This document shows positions 47,837 to 58,110 of a stretch of DNA of 64,000 nt, in pieces. Every line of letters begins with the position of its first letter. Position 1 is the first letter of the stretch. Both the position numbers and the translations under genes were made by a program. The notes beneath the pieces were generated by a model. It searched no databases and had not been told where the DNA came from. It saw only the letters and a program-made list of their open reading frames with translations. Origin of the DNA: Pandoraea horticolens (GTDB lineage: Bacteria; Pseudomonadota; Gammaproteobacteria; Burkholderiales; Burkholderiaceae); assembly GCF_902459555.1 (NCBI RefSeq), contig NZ_CABPSM010000005.1, positions 1-64,000 on the forward strand, given 5' to 3'.

Positions 47837-48994
47837 TCAGTCGTACTTACCGCGTGTGAGAACCTTCATCACAAGGCGATAGAGGCGGTAGGCCGCCCAT
47901 TGGCGCAAGCGCCGCCAGCGGGAGCGTCCGCCGTAGCAGTGGGGGTCGATGAGACGCGCCTCGGCGAAGGCCTGGCGGATATGGTCGCGCAGCTCGATGA
48001 CCACCGGGTCGTCGAGCACGACCACATTGGCTTCGTGATTCACGAACAGGGACAAGGCGTCGAGATTCGACGAGCCGACCGTTGCCCAGACATCGTCGAC
48101 CACGGCCACCTTGCCGTGCAGTTGCCGCATGTCGTACTCGCCGATACGAACGCCGGCGTCGAGCAACTTGGCGTAAAGCCATGGCACTGCCGTGTCGAGC
48201 AGACGAAACTCCTTGCGACCGATCAGCAGATGCACTGACACACCGCGCCTGGCCGCCTGTGTCAGTGCGCGCCGCAGCCGCCGGCCGGGCACGAAGTAGG
48301 GATTTGCGAGCCAGACTTCATGACGAGCGTGACCCAGTGCCATCAGATAGGCTTTTTCGACCGCGCGGCGATTGTGCAGATTGTCACGCGCCACGAAGGC
48401 GGCCTGACCGCCATACGGCGCATGTAGTCGTCCGCGTTGCCCGCGACGCCGGTGACGAAACGGCGTGCCCAGATACCCTGGTGCGAGACGCTGCCACTGA
48501 ACATGAAATGCAATGGCGATCTCGGCAACGATGGGCCCCCGGCATTGCACGGCGAAGTCCCAACGCGGATCGCTCATGCGCGCACCACCTCCACCGTTGA
48601 AGTCGTCGACGATATTGATGCCACCGACAAAGGCCACTTCGTGATCGATGATGGCAAGCTTGCGGTGCGTACGCGAGAAACCGAACTTGCCGAAAAGACG
48701 CGGATTGTAGATGCGATGCGTCATCCCGCTCTCACGCCAGTCGGCGAATAGTGCCAGGCGCTGGCTGGTACCGAGGCCATCGGTGATGACACGTACCTCA
48801 ACCCCACGTTGTGCAGCCCGTTGCAGCGCCGCCGAGACGTTCGCCCCAGCCTCGTCGGCCTCGAAGATGTACGTCTCGAGGGCAACTTCGCGAGTGGCGC
48901 CGTCGATCGCCGCGACAAGTGCGGTGAAGTAGTTCTGACCGAGGTAGAGCAGCGTCAGATCATTGTTGTGAGAGAACGGAAGATACTTGCTCAT
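47837..48994 (-). CDS. clsB: Cardiolipin synthase B-like phospholipase D family protein
   Basis: Two-HKD phospholipid synthase, 385 residues. First motif HRKLAIIDHEVAFVGGIN (~113), second HGKVAVVDDVWATVGSSNLD (~302), both complete with the following Gly/Ser and Asn. No N-terminal membrane helices, as in ClsB. Basic C-terminal tail. It follows nudB on the same strand with 18 bases between. Confidence 0.92.
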   Translation of the reverse strand: MSKYLPFSHNNDLTLLYLGQNYFTALVAAIDGATREVALETYIFEADEAGANVSAALQRAAQRGVEVRVITDGLGTSQRLALFADWRESGMTHRIYNPRLFGKFGFSRTHRKLAIIDHEVAFVGGINIVDDFNGGGGARMSDPRWDFAVQCRGPIVAEIAIAFHVQWQRLAPGYLGTPFRHRRRGQRGRLHAPYGGQAAFVARDNLHNRRAVEKAYLMALGHARHEVWLANPYFVPGRRLRRALTQAARRGVSVHLLIGRKEFRLLDTAVPWLYAKLLDAGVRIGEYDMRQLHGKVAVVDDVWATVGSSNLDALSLFVNHEANVVVLDDPVVIELRDHIRQAFAEARLIDPHCYGGRSRWRRLRQWAAYRLYRLVMKVLTRGKYD

Positions 48995-49012
48995 CGGCGC
49001 GCGACGCAGCGG

Positions 49013-49477
49013 CTAGCGCACGCGCAACGGCAACTGCCGGACGGCATCGCCGTTCGAGGGTGAAAAACAGCGCGCAGCGGCCTCTTCCCATGGCAACCAG
49101 GCGTAGGCGACGTGCTCGCGCGGCGCGAGCGTCACGGCGGTATTCTCCGGCACGCACAGTCCGAACCAGTGCTCCGTGTTGCGCGTGACACCCGGCGCGT
49201 AGCGATGCGCCCAGCGCGGATAGATGTTGTACTGAATTTTGTGCTGCCAGTCGGTCAGGGCGGTCGTGGGCACTGCCGTCCCGTCCGCCACGCGGATGCC
49301 GGTCTCTTCGAACACTTCGCGCGCAGCCGTCTCGACCAGCGGCTCGTCGAGCCGATCCTTGCTGCCAGTGACGGACTGCCAGAAATTTTCGGCGTCGGCA
49401 CGTTCGATGAGCAGGACGTCGAGCGCCGGCGTATAAATCACGACAAGCACGGATTCGGGAATCTTGAAGGGCTTCAT
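49013..49477 (-). CDS. nudB: Dihydroneopterin triphosphate diphosphatase
   Basis: Nudix enzyme of folate synthesis, 154 residues. MKPFKIPESVLVVIYT is the NudB N-terminus. The Nudix box runs from GSKDRLDE to REVFEETGI; there are six residues between the first Gly and Glu instead of the consensus five. LPWEEAAARCFSPSN near the end matches NudB. ATG 49477 chosen by homology; ATG 49507 is in frame. Confidence 0.92.
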   Translation of the reverse strand: MKPFKIPESVLVVIYTPALDVLLIERADAENFWQSVTGSKDRLDEPLVETAAREVFEETGIRVADGTAVPTTALTDWQHKIQYNIYPRWAHRYAPGVTRNTEHWFGLCVPENTAVTLAPREHVAYAWLPWEEAAARCFSPSNGDAVRQLPLRVR

Positions 49478-49594
49478 GCAGGCGGCGGTAGCTTGGGTTC
49501 GACTCATGAACAACGGAAGACCAGCGACGAAGACCGGTTTGAGCGCCTCATTGTAATGGGCAATGGCACTGTCTCGTTGCTGCAATGCCGCGTA

Positions 49595-49975
49595 TTAGTC
49601 CGAAATACGCCGCTGCACGGCGTTCCAGTAGCTGAGCGGCAGATCGTCAGGGCGCGCTGCGCTCACATCGATCCACGCGAACGCCGAGTGTTCCTCACTG
49701 CCGGCCAGCGATGAGCCGTCGCCGGCTTCGCGATGGCACTCAAAGAAAACGAGCATGACGTGGCGCGCGGGAATGACCTCGAAAGCCGCGCTCCCCGCAT
49801 AGCTCACCCCCGCCACTTGCCAACCACACTCTTCCAGCACTTCGCGCCGCACCGCGTCTTCGAGCGATTCGCCCGGCTCGGGCTGGCCCTCTGGCAGTTC
49901 CCATTCGTCGCGAGGATTCCGGGCGAACAACACCGTGTCGCCTCGTCGCAAGATCGCTTTGGCACTAACGATCAT
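49595..49975 (-). CDS. Nudix hydrolase
   Basis: Small Nudix-fold hydrolase, 126 residues. The Nudix box GQPEPGESLEDAVR/REVLEECGW is a perfect consensus match. GGAGG lies 6 bases before ATG 49975. Substrate unknown; MutT-like or nucleotide-sugar activity are possible. It lies between aspS (with terminator) and nudB on the same strand, and is not a copy of nudB. Confidence 0.9.
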   Translation of the reverse strand: MIVSAKAILRRGDTVLFARNPRDEWELPEGQPEPGESLEDAVRREVLEECGWQVAGVSYAGSAAFEVIPARHVMLVFFECHREAGDGSSLAGSEEHSAFAWIDVSAARPDDLPLSYWNAVQRRISD

Positions 49976-49991
49976 CTTCCCCTCCAAAGAC

Positions 49992-50022
49992 AAAACCCCC
50001 TCGCCTTTCGGCCGAGGGGGTT
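49992..50022 (-). terminator. Intrinsic terminator of aspS
   Basis: AACCCCCTCG (49994-50003) pairs with CGAGGGGGTT (50013-50022); on the minus strand the stem ends in TTTTG. Confidence 0.85.
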
Positions 50023-50066
50023 CGAGTTCAGCACACCGGCGTTTGCCAGTGCCGTCATGGCTGCCG

Positions 50067-51869
50067 TCAGGCCTTCGGCGCTTCCGGCTGACGCAGACGG
50101 ATGTGCAATTCGCGCAGTTGACGCTCGTCGACCGGCGACGGCGCCTGCGTGAGCAGATCCTGTGCACGCTGCGTCTTCGGGAACGCAATCACGTCCCGGA
50201 TCGAATCGGCGCCCGCCATCATCGTGATGATGCGGTCGAGGCCGAAGGCGATACCGCCGTGCGGGGGCGCGCCGTACTGAAGCGCGTCGAGCAGGAAGCC
50301 GAACTTCGCACGGGCCTCTTCCTCACCCAGCTTGAGCGCGCGGAACACCTTGCTCTGCACGTCTTCCTGGAAGATACGGACCGAACCGCCACCGATTTCC
50401 CAGCCGTTCAGCACCATGTCGTAGGCCTTCGCCAGGCACTTGCCCGGATCGGTCTCGAGATAGTCGATGTGCTCGTCCTTCGGGCTCGTGAACGGGTGAT
50501 GGCAAGCAACCCAGCGGGCATCTTCCTCGTCGTACTCAAACATCGGGAAGTCGACGACCCACAGCGGACGCCAGCCGGCTTCGAACAGGCCGTGACTCTT
50601 ACCGAATTCCGAGTGACCGATCTTCAGACGCAGTGCGCCGATACCGTCGTTGACAACCTTCTCCTTGTCGGCACCGAAGAAGATGATGTCGCCGTCTTGT
50701 GCGCCGGTGCGTTCGAGAATCGAGGCAACCGCAGCGTCGTGCAGGTTCTTCACGATCGGGCTTTGCAGACCGTCGCGACCCTTGGCCACTTCATTGACCT
50801 TGATCCACGCCAGCCCCTTTGCGCCGTAGATCTTCACGAACTCGGTGTAAGCGTCGATTTCGCTACGCGAGATCTCCGCACCGCCCGGCACGCGCAGCGC
50901 GACCACACGGCCGCCCTCGGTCGTGGCCGGCACCGAGAACACCTTGAAGTCCACGTCGCCCATCACATCGGTCAGCTCGGTGAACTCGAGCTTCACGCGC
51001 AGATCGGGCTTGTCGGAGCCGAAGCGACGCATCGCTTCCGAGTACTCCATGACCGGCACCTTGGTGTCCAGATCCACGTTGATCGCTTCCTTGAATACGT
51101 GGCGGATCATGTTCTCGAACAGATCGCGAATTTCCTGCTCCGACAGGAACGAGGTTTCGCAGTCGATCTGGGTAAATTCCGGCTGACGGTCGGCGCGCAG
51201 GTCTTCGTCGCGGAAGCACTTGGTGATCTGGTAGTAGCGGTCGAAGCCGGCCACCATCAGCAACTGCTTGAACAGCTGCGGCGACTGCGGCAGCGCGAAG
51301 AACATGCCGGCGTTCACACGCGACGGCACCAGATAGTCACGCGCGCCTTCCGGCGTGCTCTTCGTGAGCATCGGGGTTTCGATGTCGATGAAGCCTTGCG
51401 CGTCCAGATACTTGCGCACTTCCATCGCCACCTTGTAGCGCAGGCGCAGGTTGTATTGCATCTGCGGACGACGCAGGTCCAGCACGCGATGCGTGAGGCG
51501 CGTGGTTTCCGACAGGTTTTCGTCGTCGAGCTGGAACGGGGGCGTGACCGACGGGTTGAGCACTTCCAGCGCGTGGCACAGCACTTCGATCTTGCCGCTC
51601 GTCAGGTTGGCGTTCTCGGTGCCGGCCGGACGGCTGCGCACCAGGCCCGTGATCTGCACACAGAACTCATTGCGCAGGCCTTCGGCGGCCTTGAACATCT
51701 CCGCGCGGTCCGGATCGCACACGACCTGCACCAGACCCTCGCGATCGCGCAGGTCGATGAAGATGACCCCGCCGTGATCACGGCGGCGATTGACCCAGCC
51801 ACAAAGCTTGACCGTTTGGCCCAGTTGTTGCTCGGTCACCAGACCGCAGTAGGAGGTACGCATGGACAT
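50067..51869 (-). CDS. aspS: Aspartyl-tRNA synthetase
   Basis: Class II synthetase, 600 residues, bacterial type. N-terminal OB fold ([24 protein letters not shown], written as [10 protein letters not shown] and FIDLRDREG), motif 2 in [19 protein letters not shown] (~214), GAD insertion (~310-410), motif 3 GIAFGLDRI (~540). Start ATG 51869 with CGGAA upstream; ATG 51863 two codons later is equally good. Whether it also charges tRNA-Asn cannot be told here. Confidence 0.97.
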   Translation of the reverse strand: MSMRTSYCGLVTEQQLGQTVKLCGWVNRRRDHGGVIFIDLRDREGLVQVVCDPDRAEMFKAAEGLRNEFCVQITGLVRSRPAGTENANLTSGKIEVLCHALEVLNPSVTPPFQLDDENLSETTRLTHRVLDLRRPQMQYNLRLRYKVAMEVRKYLDAQGFIDIETPMLTKSTPEGARDYLVPSRVNAGMFFALPQSPQLFKQLLMVAGFDRYYQITKCFRDEDLRADRQPEFTQIDCETSFLSEQEIRDLFENMIRHVFKEAINVDLDTKVPVMEYSEAMRRFGSDKPDLRVKLEFTELTDVMGDVDFKVFSVPATTEGGRVVALRVPGGAEISRSEIDAYTEFVKIYGAKGLAWIKVNEVAKGRDGLQSPIVKNLHDAAVASILERTGAQDGDIIFFGADKEKVVNDGIGALRLKIGHSEFGKSHGLFEAGWRPLWVVDFPMFEYDEEDARWVACHHPFTSPKDEHIDYLETDPGKCLAKAYDMVLNGWEIGGGSVRIFQEDVQSKVFRALKLGEEEARAKFGFLLDALQYGAPPHGGIAFGLDRIITMMAGADSIRDVIAFPKTQRAQDLLTQAPSPVDERQLRELHIRLRQPEAPKA

Positions 51870-51916
51870 TTTGCTGTTCCGATTTTCAAAAAATGGCGCC
51901 GGCGATTCCCGGTGGC

Positions 51917-52561
51917 TCATAGGAGCGGGCCGGGACGTTGCTGGCGCGGGTTGTGGGCGGGCGCCACCACGCCCATCGATACGATGTACTTGAGGGCCGC
52001 GTCGACCGACATGTCGAGCTCAACGACGTCGCTCGCCCGCATCATCAGGAAGAAGCCTGACGTTGGGTTCGGCGTCGTCGGGACATAGACGCTCACGTAG
52101 TCGCCCTGCAAGTGATTGACCACATCGCCGCCCGGCGCGCCGGTCAGGAAGGCGATGGTCCAGGAATCCGCATGCGGATAACGCACGAGCAACGCCTTGC
52201 GAAACGCGTTGCCGTTGCTCGAGAGCAATGTGTCGGACACCTGCTTGACGCTGCCGTACAACGGTCCAACGATGGGAATGCGCGTCAGAACGGCCTCCCA
52301 CCAGCCGACCAGCTTCTGGCCAATGAAATTATGCGCCAGAAGACCGACGACGAAAACGAACGCCAGCGTGACCACCACGCCGAAGCCCGGCACGCGCATG
52401 CCGATGAGGCGCGACGGCTGCCATTCGTCCGGCAGCAGCAGCAAGGTCTGATCCATCGTGCCGATGATCAGGCCCAGCACCCACAGCGTGATGGCGAGAG
52501 GCACCAGCACCAGCAGGCCGGTGAGGAAAATCGTCTTCAGCGCGGGTTTCTTAACGCTCAT
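51917..52561 (-). CDS. DUF502 domain-containing membrane protein
   Basis: Inner-membrane protein of unknown function, 214 residues. Two hydrophobic helices (~12-35 and ~60-82) and the DUF502 segments [19 protein letters not shown] (~95) and [16 protein letters not shown] (~148). Always found between fmdB and aspS in this order, as here. Confidence 0.93.
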   Translation of the reverse strand: MSVKKPALKTIFLTGLLVLVPLAITLWVLGLIIGTMDQTLLLLPDEWQPSRLIGMRVPGFGVVVTLAFVFVVGLLAHNFIGQKLVGWWEAVLTRIPIVGPLYGSVKQVSDTLLSSNGNAFRKALLVRYPHADSWTIAFLTGAPGGDVVNHLQGDYVSVYVPTTPNPTSGFFLMMRASDVVELDMSVDAALKYIVSMGVVAPAHNPRQQRPGPLL

Positions 52562-52697
52562 GGCAGGACTCGCGAATATTGGCGGCTATGGGGTGTCAAC
52601 GGGGCTTCACAGCGCCAGGCGCCACGGGCGCCCGGTGGCTGCTTCGTACTATCCGCACGCCAGGCCGCCAGGCTCGGCGTGCAATGTCTTGTCTCGT

Positions 52698-53036
52698 TCA
52701 GTGGCAGGCGCAACCGCCACCACAGCTTGCCGCCGGAGTGCCGGACGACTCGCCGCCGGACGACGATGCCGACGACGCGCTCTCGCCCGACGCTGCCGCC
52801 GGTGCCTCCGCAGACGACAACGCTCCCGCAGCCGGGGCGCTCGTGCCGCCCGAACCACCGCGGAAGTCAGTCACATACCATCCCGACCCCTTGAGCTGGA
52901 ACCCGGCCGCAGTCACCTGCTTGCGAAACGTGTCCTTGCCGCATTCCGGGCATTGGGAGAGCGGTTCATCGCTCATTTTTTGCAGCACATCCTTGGCGAA
53001 ACCGCATGTTTCGCAACGATAAGCGTAGATAGGCAT
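52698..53036 (-). CDS. FmdB family zinc-ribbon protein
   Basis: Short regulatory-type protein, 112 residues. Zinc ribbon YRCETCG and CPECG at residues ~6-36, then GFQLKGSGWYVTDF, a Ser/Ala/Gly-rich linker, and a Cys/His tail ending CGGGCACH. Function unproven. Conserved partner of DUF502 and aspS. Confidence 0.93.
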   Translation of the reverse strand: MPIYAYRCETCGFAKDVLQKMSDEPLSQCPECGKDTFRKQVTAAGFQLKGSGWYVTDFRGGSGGTSAPAAGALSSAEAPAAASGESASSASSSGGESSGTPAASCGGGCACH

Positions 53037-53197
53037 GATTCTTCCGACGGGAAAAGGCGCGCAAAGCCTTGAATTATAACCGCTTCACAAGGCTTTCGGG
53101 ATTTGTCGGAGATATATGGGGCCACGGTCGAGCAAGATCAAGACGGCAGCGTGCCCGCACTTGGCGTAGCGGGTACGCCTCCTGCCGTCACATGCCG

Positions 53198-54643
53198 TCA
53201 GATCGTCGAAATCTGCTGCTCCGGCGGCTGATCGCGCGCCGACGCGGGTTGCAGGAGCGAGCCGAGCACCATGCCGGTGATCGACGCCAGCAAACCGGCC
53301 AGTTGCGGCGGCACCAGCGCATCGGGCGCCATCGCTTCGCAGGCGATCCACACGATCAGCCCGAAGAAGACGGCCAGCGTGCCGCCCAGCGAACTCGAAC
53401 GCTTCCAATACAGACCGAACGCCAGCGGCACGAAGCAGCACACGAGCGTGACCTTGTACGCGCTTTCGACCATCTGGAAGATCGAGGCCTTCGAATTCAG
53501 TGCGTACACCAGCACGAGCGCCGTGAAGCACAGCACAACGATGCGCATGAGGCGCAGCAAGTGCTTGTCGTCGATACGGCCCTTGAGCATCGGGCGAACG
53601 ATGTTCTCGGCAAACGTCACCGACGGCGCCAACAGCGTGGCCGACGCGCAGCTCTTGATCGCCGAGAGCAGCGCACCGAAGAACATCACCTGGGCGACGA
53701 TCGGAACACTAGTGAGCACCAACTGCGGCAAAATCTGTTGCGGATCGGTACCGATGTACTTCTGCACCATCGACGGGGCAATCAGCAGCGCGGAGTAGGC
53801 GAGGAAGATCGGGATGAACGTGAAGAAGAAATACAGCACGCCGCCCGTCACCGAGCCGGAAACCGCGATGTTCTCCGACTTGGACGACATGACACGCTGG
53901 AACACGTCCTGCTGCGGAATCGATCCGAACATCATGGTCACGCCGGCCGCAATGAACGCCAATACGTCCGCAGGATTCATCTCCGGCAGGAACACGAACT
54001 TGCCGGCCTCCGACGCGTGCTCGATCACGGCGCTCGCCCCGCCCGGCACCATACCCGAGACGACCACGGCGATGTACACGAGGCCGACAACGATGATGAT
54101 CATCTGGATGAAGTCGGTCACCGCCACCGAGATCATGCCGCCGAGCAGCGTGTAGGCCAGCACCGAGACCGCGCCGACGATCATGCCCGTCGGCTCCGAC
54201 ATCGCACCGCCCGACACGGTATGGAACACGAGGCCCAACGCCTTGATCTGCGCACCGACCCAGCCGAGGTACGAGATCACGATGGCGATGCTGGTCACGA
54301 GTTCGACCGTGCGGTTGTACTTGAGCTTGTAGAAGTCGCCGATCGTCATCAGGTTCATGCGATACAGCTTGCGGGCAAAGAACATGCCCACGAGAACCAG
54401 ACACATCGACGACCCGAACGGATCGGAAACCACGCCGCGCAGCCCTTCCCCGAGGAAGGTGGCGGGGATGCCGAGCACCGCTTCCGAGCCGAACCATGTG
54501 GCGAACACCACGGCCACGACCATACCGTAGGGCAAACGGCGGCCGGCAACAGTGAAATCTTTGGTATTGCGGACCTTGAGGGCGGCCAACAGTCCGATGG
54601 CCACCGAAATGACCCAATACAGAATGACAAACCAAATCAGCAT
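53198..54643 (-). CDS. Sodium:solute symporter family protein
   Basis: SSS/SLC5-type transporter, 481 residues, about 13 helices. KNTKD-like KVRNTKDFTVAGRRLPYG (~20), ATWFGSEAVLGIP (~47), and YTLLGGMISVAVTDFIQ (~155) with the Na+-site segment are typical. Start taken at ATG 54643, right before the first helix; ATG 54679 adds 12 residues. No sensor-kinase domain. Substrate unknown, solo gene. Confidence 0.9.
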   Translation of the reverse strand: MLIWFVILYWVISVAIGLLAALKVRNTKDFTVAGRRLPYGMVVAVVFATWFGSEAVLGIPATFLGEGLRGVVSDPFGSSMCLVLVGMFFARKLYRMNLMTIGDFYKLKYNRTVELVTSIAIVISYLGWVGAQIKALGLVFHTVSGGAMSEPTGMIVGAVSVLAYTLLGGMISVAVTDFIQMIIIVVGLVYIAVVVSGMVPGGASAVIEHASEAGKFVFLPEMNPADVLAFIAAGVTMMFGSIPQQDVFQRVMSSKSENIAVSGSVTGGVLYFFFTFIPIFLAYSALLIAPSMVQKYIGTDPQQILPQLVLTSVPIVAQVMFFGALLSAIKSCASATLLAPSVTFAENIVRPMLKGRIDDKHLLRLMRIVVLCFTALVLVYALNSKASIFQMVESAYKVTLVCCFVPLAFGLYWKRSSSLGGTLAVFFGLIVWIACEAMAPDALVPPQLAGLLASITGMVLGSLLQPASARDQPPEQQISTI

Positions 54644-54679
54644 AACGCGGCCCCAGCCAAGCCCCAGGGCGACGGTCAT

Positions 54680-55014
54680 GGCGGAGCGGCGTCAGCACGG
54701 GCGTGATCCGGCCGCATGAAGCCGCCGCGCGAGCTAACGATACCGAGCCTTGGGCCGCAGCCTTCCGGGCAACAGAAAATCAGGTCGAGCATGACGGGGC
54801 TGATGCGATTCAGCACTCGGGGGCGCCCGTTTTGCCACCTGGCGAAAAAATTTCCGGCCGATTATAGCGGCGTGAAAGACGCGCGGGGAAAAAATCACAA
54901 TTCCCCTCGTGGATCATGGCAAATATCGGGAAATGCCCAGTGTCCGGAGCGACTTACCGGCAGTTGGCGTCAACGCTTGGCTACGGTCAGTTCGCCGCAA
55001 CGGTAGGTTGCGGC
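54680..55014. other. Intergenic region upstream of the symporter
   Basis: About 335 bases. A perfect minus-strand TATAAT at 54861-54866 is the only promoter-like word found, about 220 bases before the symporter start; no good -35. Several A/T runs around 54845-54900. No gene supported. Confidence 0.5.
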
Positions 55015-55746
55015 TCAGCGGCGGCGCCAGACCATCCAGTGTTCGGCCCCAGCGAAGACCGGCACCGAGTCGTCGACCCGCCGATTCGTCTCGCAGACGA
55101 AGTCCTGGGCCAACAGGGTGTCAAGCGCGTCGGGAGCGATGCCGAACGGCGGGCCCTTTACCGTCTCTTTGAGGAAGAAGAATCCGGCCAGACGCGCCCC
55201 TTGCGGCAGCAGTTGCGCCATGCGGCGGGCATAGTCCTGCCAGAGTGTGCGAGGCAAGGCGCAGAGAAACGCCCGCTCATAGATCAGGTCGAGCGCGAAC
55301 GGCGGGGTGTAGGTGAAGAAATCGGCCTGCTCGACAAGCGACGCACGCGGCCCCAGCTGGGCCTGCGCCGATTCGACGGCGACCGGAGAGAAGTCGATGG
55401 CCCGCACAGGCCAACCTTGGGCATCGAGCCACGCTGCTTCATACGCCGCGCCGCAACCTGGAATCAGCGTGGCGCGCGGTACGCTCTCGGCCGCCACGAA
55501 ATCGCGCAGCGCCTGCGGCACGCCGGCGGCATCCCACGGCATGAAGGCGTTTGCGAAGCGTTCATCCCAGAATTCCGCGCGCGAAGGATCGCGGTGGGAA
55601 AAAGATGGAGCAGATGGAGCAGATGAAGCGGACGGCACGGATGGCGTCGACGGCACGGTTGGTGGCACGGGTGCCCCGCCCGCCTCCGGGCGGTCATCGC
55701 CGCGAGGCGCAGCGGGCATGACATACATCTTCCGAGCGAAGGGCAC
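55015..55746 (-). CDS. TPMT-like class I SAM-dependent methyltransferase
   Basis: Thiopurine-S-methyltransferase-like protein, 243 residues. AEFWDERF (~55), PWDAAGVPQAL (~67), TLIPGCGAAYEAAWL (~92; SAM motif I), AIDFSPVAVE (~113), YERAFLCALP (~150) are TPMT-family features. The first ~50 residues are a Pro/Ser/Ala-rich, low-complexity head encoded by an imperfect GATGGAGCA-like repeat (55595-55675). Start GTG 55746 has AGGAG 6 bases upstream; ATG 55728 or 55719 are alternatives. Substrate unknown. 20 bases after ubiB, so likely in the ubi run. Confidence 0.88.
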   Translation of the reverse strand: MPFARKMYVMPAAPRGDDRPEAGGAPVPPTVPSTPSVPSASSAPSAPSFSHRDPSRAEFWDERFANAFMPWDAAGVPQALRDFVAAESVPRATLIPGCGAAYEAAWLDAQGWPVRAIDFSPVAVESAQAQLGPRASLVEQADFFTYTPPFALDLIYERAFLCALPRTLWQDYARRMAQLLPQGARLAGFFFLKETVKGPPFGIAPDALDTLLAQDFVCETNRRVDDSVPVFAGAEHWMVWRRR

Positions 55747-55766
55747 CGTCGGCTCCTGTCTGGGAA

Positions 55767-57326
55767 TCAGCTATAGAGCCAGACGAACGCCGCCAGCACG
55801 CCGATGGCGAGCCCGCCCACCAGACAGAACGCGCCCGTCAGCAACCGATTGGTGCGGCGTTGCTCCTGCAACAGCGCAAGCAGCAGCGTGTCGTCTTGCG
55901 GACGTGCATGGGCCGCCAGCGCCTGATGAATGAGACGCGGCAGTTGCGGCATCGTCTTGCTCCACTGCGGCGCCTCGGTCTTCAGGCGTTCGAGCCAGCC
56001 GCGCGGGCCGATCTGCTCGGCCATCCAGCGCTCGAGGAACGGTTTGGCCGTCTTCCACAGATCCAGATCCGGATCGAGCTGACGACCGAGTCCTTCGATA
56101 TTGAGCAGCGTCTTTTGCAGCAGCACGAGTTGCGGCTGAATCTCCACATTGAAGCGGCGCGACGTCTGGAACAGACGCATGAGCACCAGCCCCAGCGAAA
56201 TTTCCTTGAGCGGCCGGTCGAAGTACGGTTCGCAGACCGCGCGAATGGCCCCTTCCAGTTCTTCGACGCGCGTGTCCGACGGCACCCAGCCCGACTCGAG
56301 GTGCAGCGAAGCCACCCGGTGGTAGTCGCGACGGAAGAACGCAAGGAAGTTCTGGGCCAGATAATTCTTGTCGAATTCGGACAGCGCGCCGACGATGCCG
56401 CAATCAAGCGCGATGTAACGGCCGAACGTTGCGGGGTCGAGGCTGACGAGAATGTTGCCTGGGTGCATGTCGGCGTGGAAAAAGCCGTCGCGCAGGAACT
56501 GCGTGAAGAAAATCTCGACACCCTCGCGGGCGAGCTTCTTCAGATCGACCCCCGCCTCGCGCAGCACTTCGATCTGGCTGATCGGCACCCCGTGCATACG
56601 CTCCATCACGAGAACGAAGCTGGAGCTGAACTCCCAGTAGATCTCGGGCACCATCAACATGCCCGAGTCGAGGAAATTGCGGCGAAGCTGCGCTGCGTTG
56701 GCGGCTTCGCGCATCAAATCGAGTTCGTCATGCAAATACTTGTCGAATTCGGCAACCACCTCACGCGGCTTCAGACGCTTGCCGTCCGGCCACAGGCGCT
56801 CCACCCAGCCCGCCAGATCGCGCATGAGCGCCAGATCGCTGTCGATCACGCCGAGCATGTTCGGGCGCAGCACCTTGACTGCGACTTCCTTGCCCGCATG
56901 TTCGCCATGACGAATGCGTGCGAAGTGCACCTGCGCAATCGACGCGCTCGCAACCGGCGTGCGCTCGAACTCCACGAACACCTCTTCGAGCGGGTGCCCC
57001 AGCGACTTCTCGATGGCGGCGCGCGCCACCTCGGGATCGAACGGCGGCACCTGATCCTGCAGTCGGGCCAGCTCCTGCGCAATGTCGGGCGGCATCAGAT
57101 CGCGGCGCGTCGAGAGCACCTGTCCGAACTTCACGAAGATCGGGCCCAGCGATTCGAGAGCGAGACGCAGGCGTTCGCCGCGCGGGGCCTTCAGTCCGCT
57201 GCGTCCGAACGACAGCACGCGCAACACGCCGCGCGCGAAGGGATGGGGAATGCTCGAGAGCACCAACTCGTCGAGCCCGTATCGATAGCAGACGAAAAAG
57301 ATCTTGATCAGGCGCAGAAGACGCAT
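55767..57326 (-). CDS. ubiB: Ubiquinone biosynthesis regulatory kinase-like protein
   Basis: ABC1/ADCK-family protein needed for aerobic ubiquinone synthesis, 519 residues. The KxGQ motif [16 protein letters not shown] (~49), the ADCK A-rich loop in [13 protein letters not shown] (~125), [14 protein letters not shown] (~285), and ALDCGIVG (~309) are present. Two C-terminal transmembrane helices (~470-517). 3 bases after ubiJ. Confidence 0.96.
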   Translation of the reverse strand: MRLLRLIKIFFVCYRYGLDELVLSSIPHPFARGVLRVLSFGRSGLKAPRGERLRLALESLGPIFVKFGQVLSTRRDLMPPDIAQELARLQDQVPPFDPEVARAAIEKSLGHPLEEVFVEFERTPVASASIAQVHFARIRHGEHAGKEVAVKVLRPNMLGVIDSDLALMRDLAGWVERLWPDGKRLKPREVVAEFDKYLHDELDLMREAANAAQLRRNFLDSGMLMVPEIYWEFSSSFVLVMERMHGVPISQIEVLREAGVDLKKLAREGVEIFFTQFLRDGFFHADMHPGNILVSLDPATFGRYIALDCGIVGALSEFDKNYLAQNFLAFFRRDYHRVASLHLESGWVPSDTRVEELEGAIRAVCEPYFDRPLKEISLGLVLMRLFQTSRRFNVEIQPQLVLLQKTLLNIEGLGRQLDPDLDLWKTAKPFLERWMAEQIGPRGWLERLKTEAPQWSKTMPQLPRLIHQALAAHARPQDDTLLLALLQEQRRTNRLLTGAFCLVGGLAIGVLAAFVWLYS

Positions 57327-57329
57327 CGG

Positions 57330-57965
57330 TCAGCGGCCTCCCTGAGTGCGGGATGCCGGGGCGGGGGCGCTGTCGCGCACGCCCTTCTGGCGTTCGAGCT
57401 TTTCGATGCGTTTCTCCAGACGCGCGAGGTCGTCGCGCAATGTACCGATATCGTTACGTATCGCGTCGAGGCGCCCACGCGCCACGAGCAGCGGATTCTC
57501 TTCCACGAGGTAATCGGCGAGCGACCGTGCCAGCGTGTCGCCGGTGCGGCGCGCGCTGGCCACGGCGGCCTTGCCGGTCTGCGTCACCCGATGGGCGGCG
57601 GCGTCGCCGATGACCTTGCTCAGGTCTTCGGCCACCTCCCAGCGCAGGTGCTGGGCAAGATACGACACAGTGTTGGCAAACTCGGCATCGCCTTCGATCT
57701 TGACGTGGCGCATGACGGCGGCCTGACCGCCCCCCGCGAAATCGGCGAGCGCTGCCGGTGGCACCGAGATGCTGACGTCGCAAGGCAGGTTGGCCTCGGC
57801 GGCGGCAAGGTAGCCGTCGTCACCCACGCGCAGACGCAGGTCGATAGCCGACATCGCGAGCCGGGCAGACGCGCCGATATGATGGCGCAAGCGCTCGCGC
57901 GCCCACGGTTCGCGGGCAAGCAGGTGGTTCACGGTGGCGGCAAAGGCTTTGGCGGCTACGGTCAT
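57330..57965 (-). CDS. ubiJ: Ubiquinone biosynthesis accessory factor UbiJ (SCP2 domain)
   Basis: SCP2-type lipid carrier of the Ubi complex, 211 residues. SCP2 domain ~1-125 (SAIDLRLRVGDDGYLAA, VKIEGDAEFANTVSYL), then a helical coiled-coil tail (DAIRNDIGTLRDDLARLEKR, ~165-190) as in E. coli UbiJ. Operon with ubiB. Confidence 0.92.
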   Translation of the reverse strand: MTVAAKAFAATVNHLLAREPWARERLRHHIGASARLAMSAIDLRLRVGDDGYLAAAEANLPCDVSISVPPAALADFAGGGQAAVMRHVKIEGDAEFANTVSYLAQHLRWEVAEDLSKVIGDAAAHRVTQTGKAAVASARRTGDTLARSLADYLVEENPLLVARGRLDAIRNDIGTLRDDLARLEKRIEKLERQKGVRDSAPAPASRTQGGR

Positions 57966-58046
57966 GAGCTTGGCGGCCGGCCGGACTGAACACCGGTCGT
58001 ACCGAAAGACGCCGCCCGGCGATGCATTGCGGACGGCAAAAACAAA

Positions 58047-58073
58047 AGAGCCCGCGCTTCAAACGCGGGCTCT
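58047..58073 (-). terminator. Intrinsic terminator of the Tim44-domain gene
   Basis: AGAGCCCGCG (58047-58056) pairs with CGCGGGCTCT (58064-58073), loop 7; followed on the minus strand by TTTTGTTTTTG. Confidence 0.88.
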
Positions 58074-58110
58074 CATTGTAAGGCAGGTTACGGCAAAAAC
58101 GGCGCGAGGC

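Noticed and set aside
42642-48238. Very long plus-strand frames (868 and 1008 codons)
   Set aside because: Antisense to the fadE/fadN/tetR genes, which carry full catalytic motifs; only a result of GC-rich codon use.
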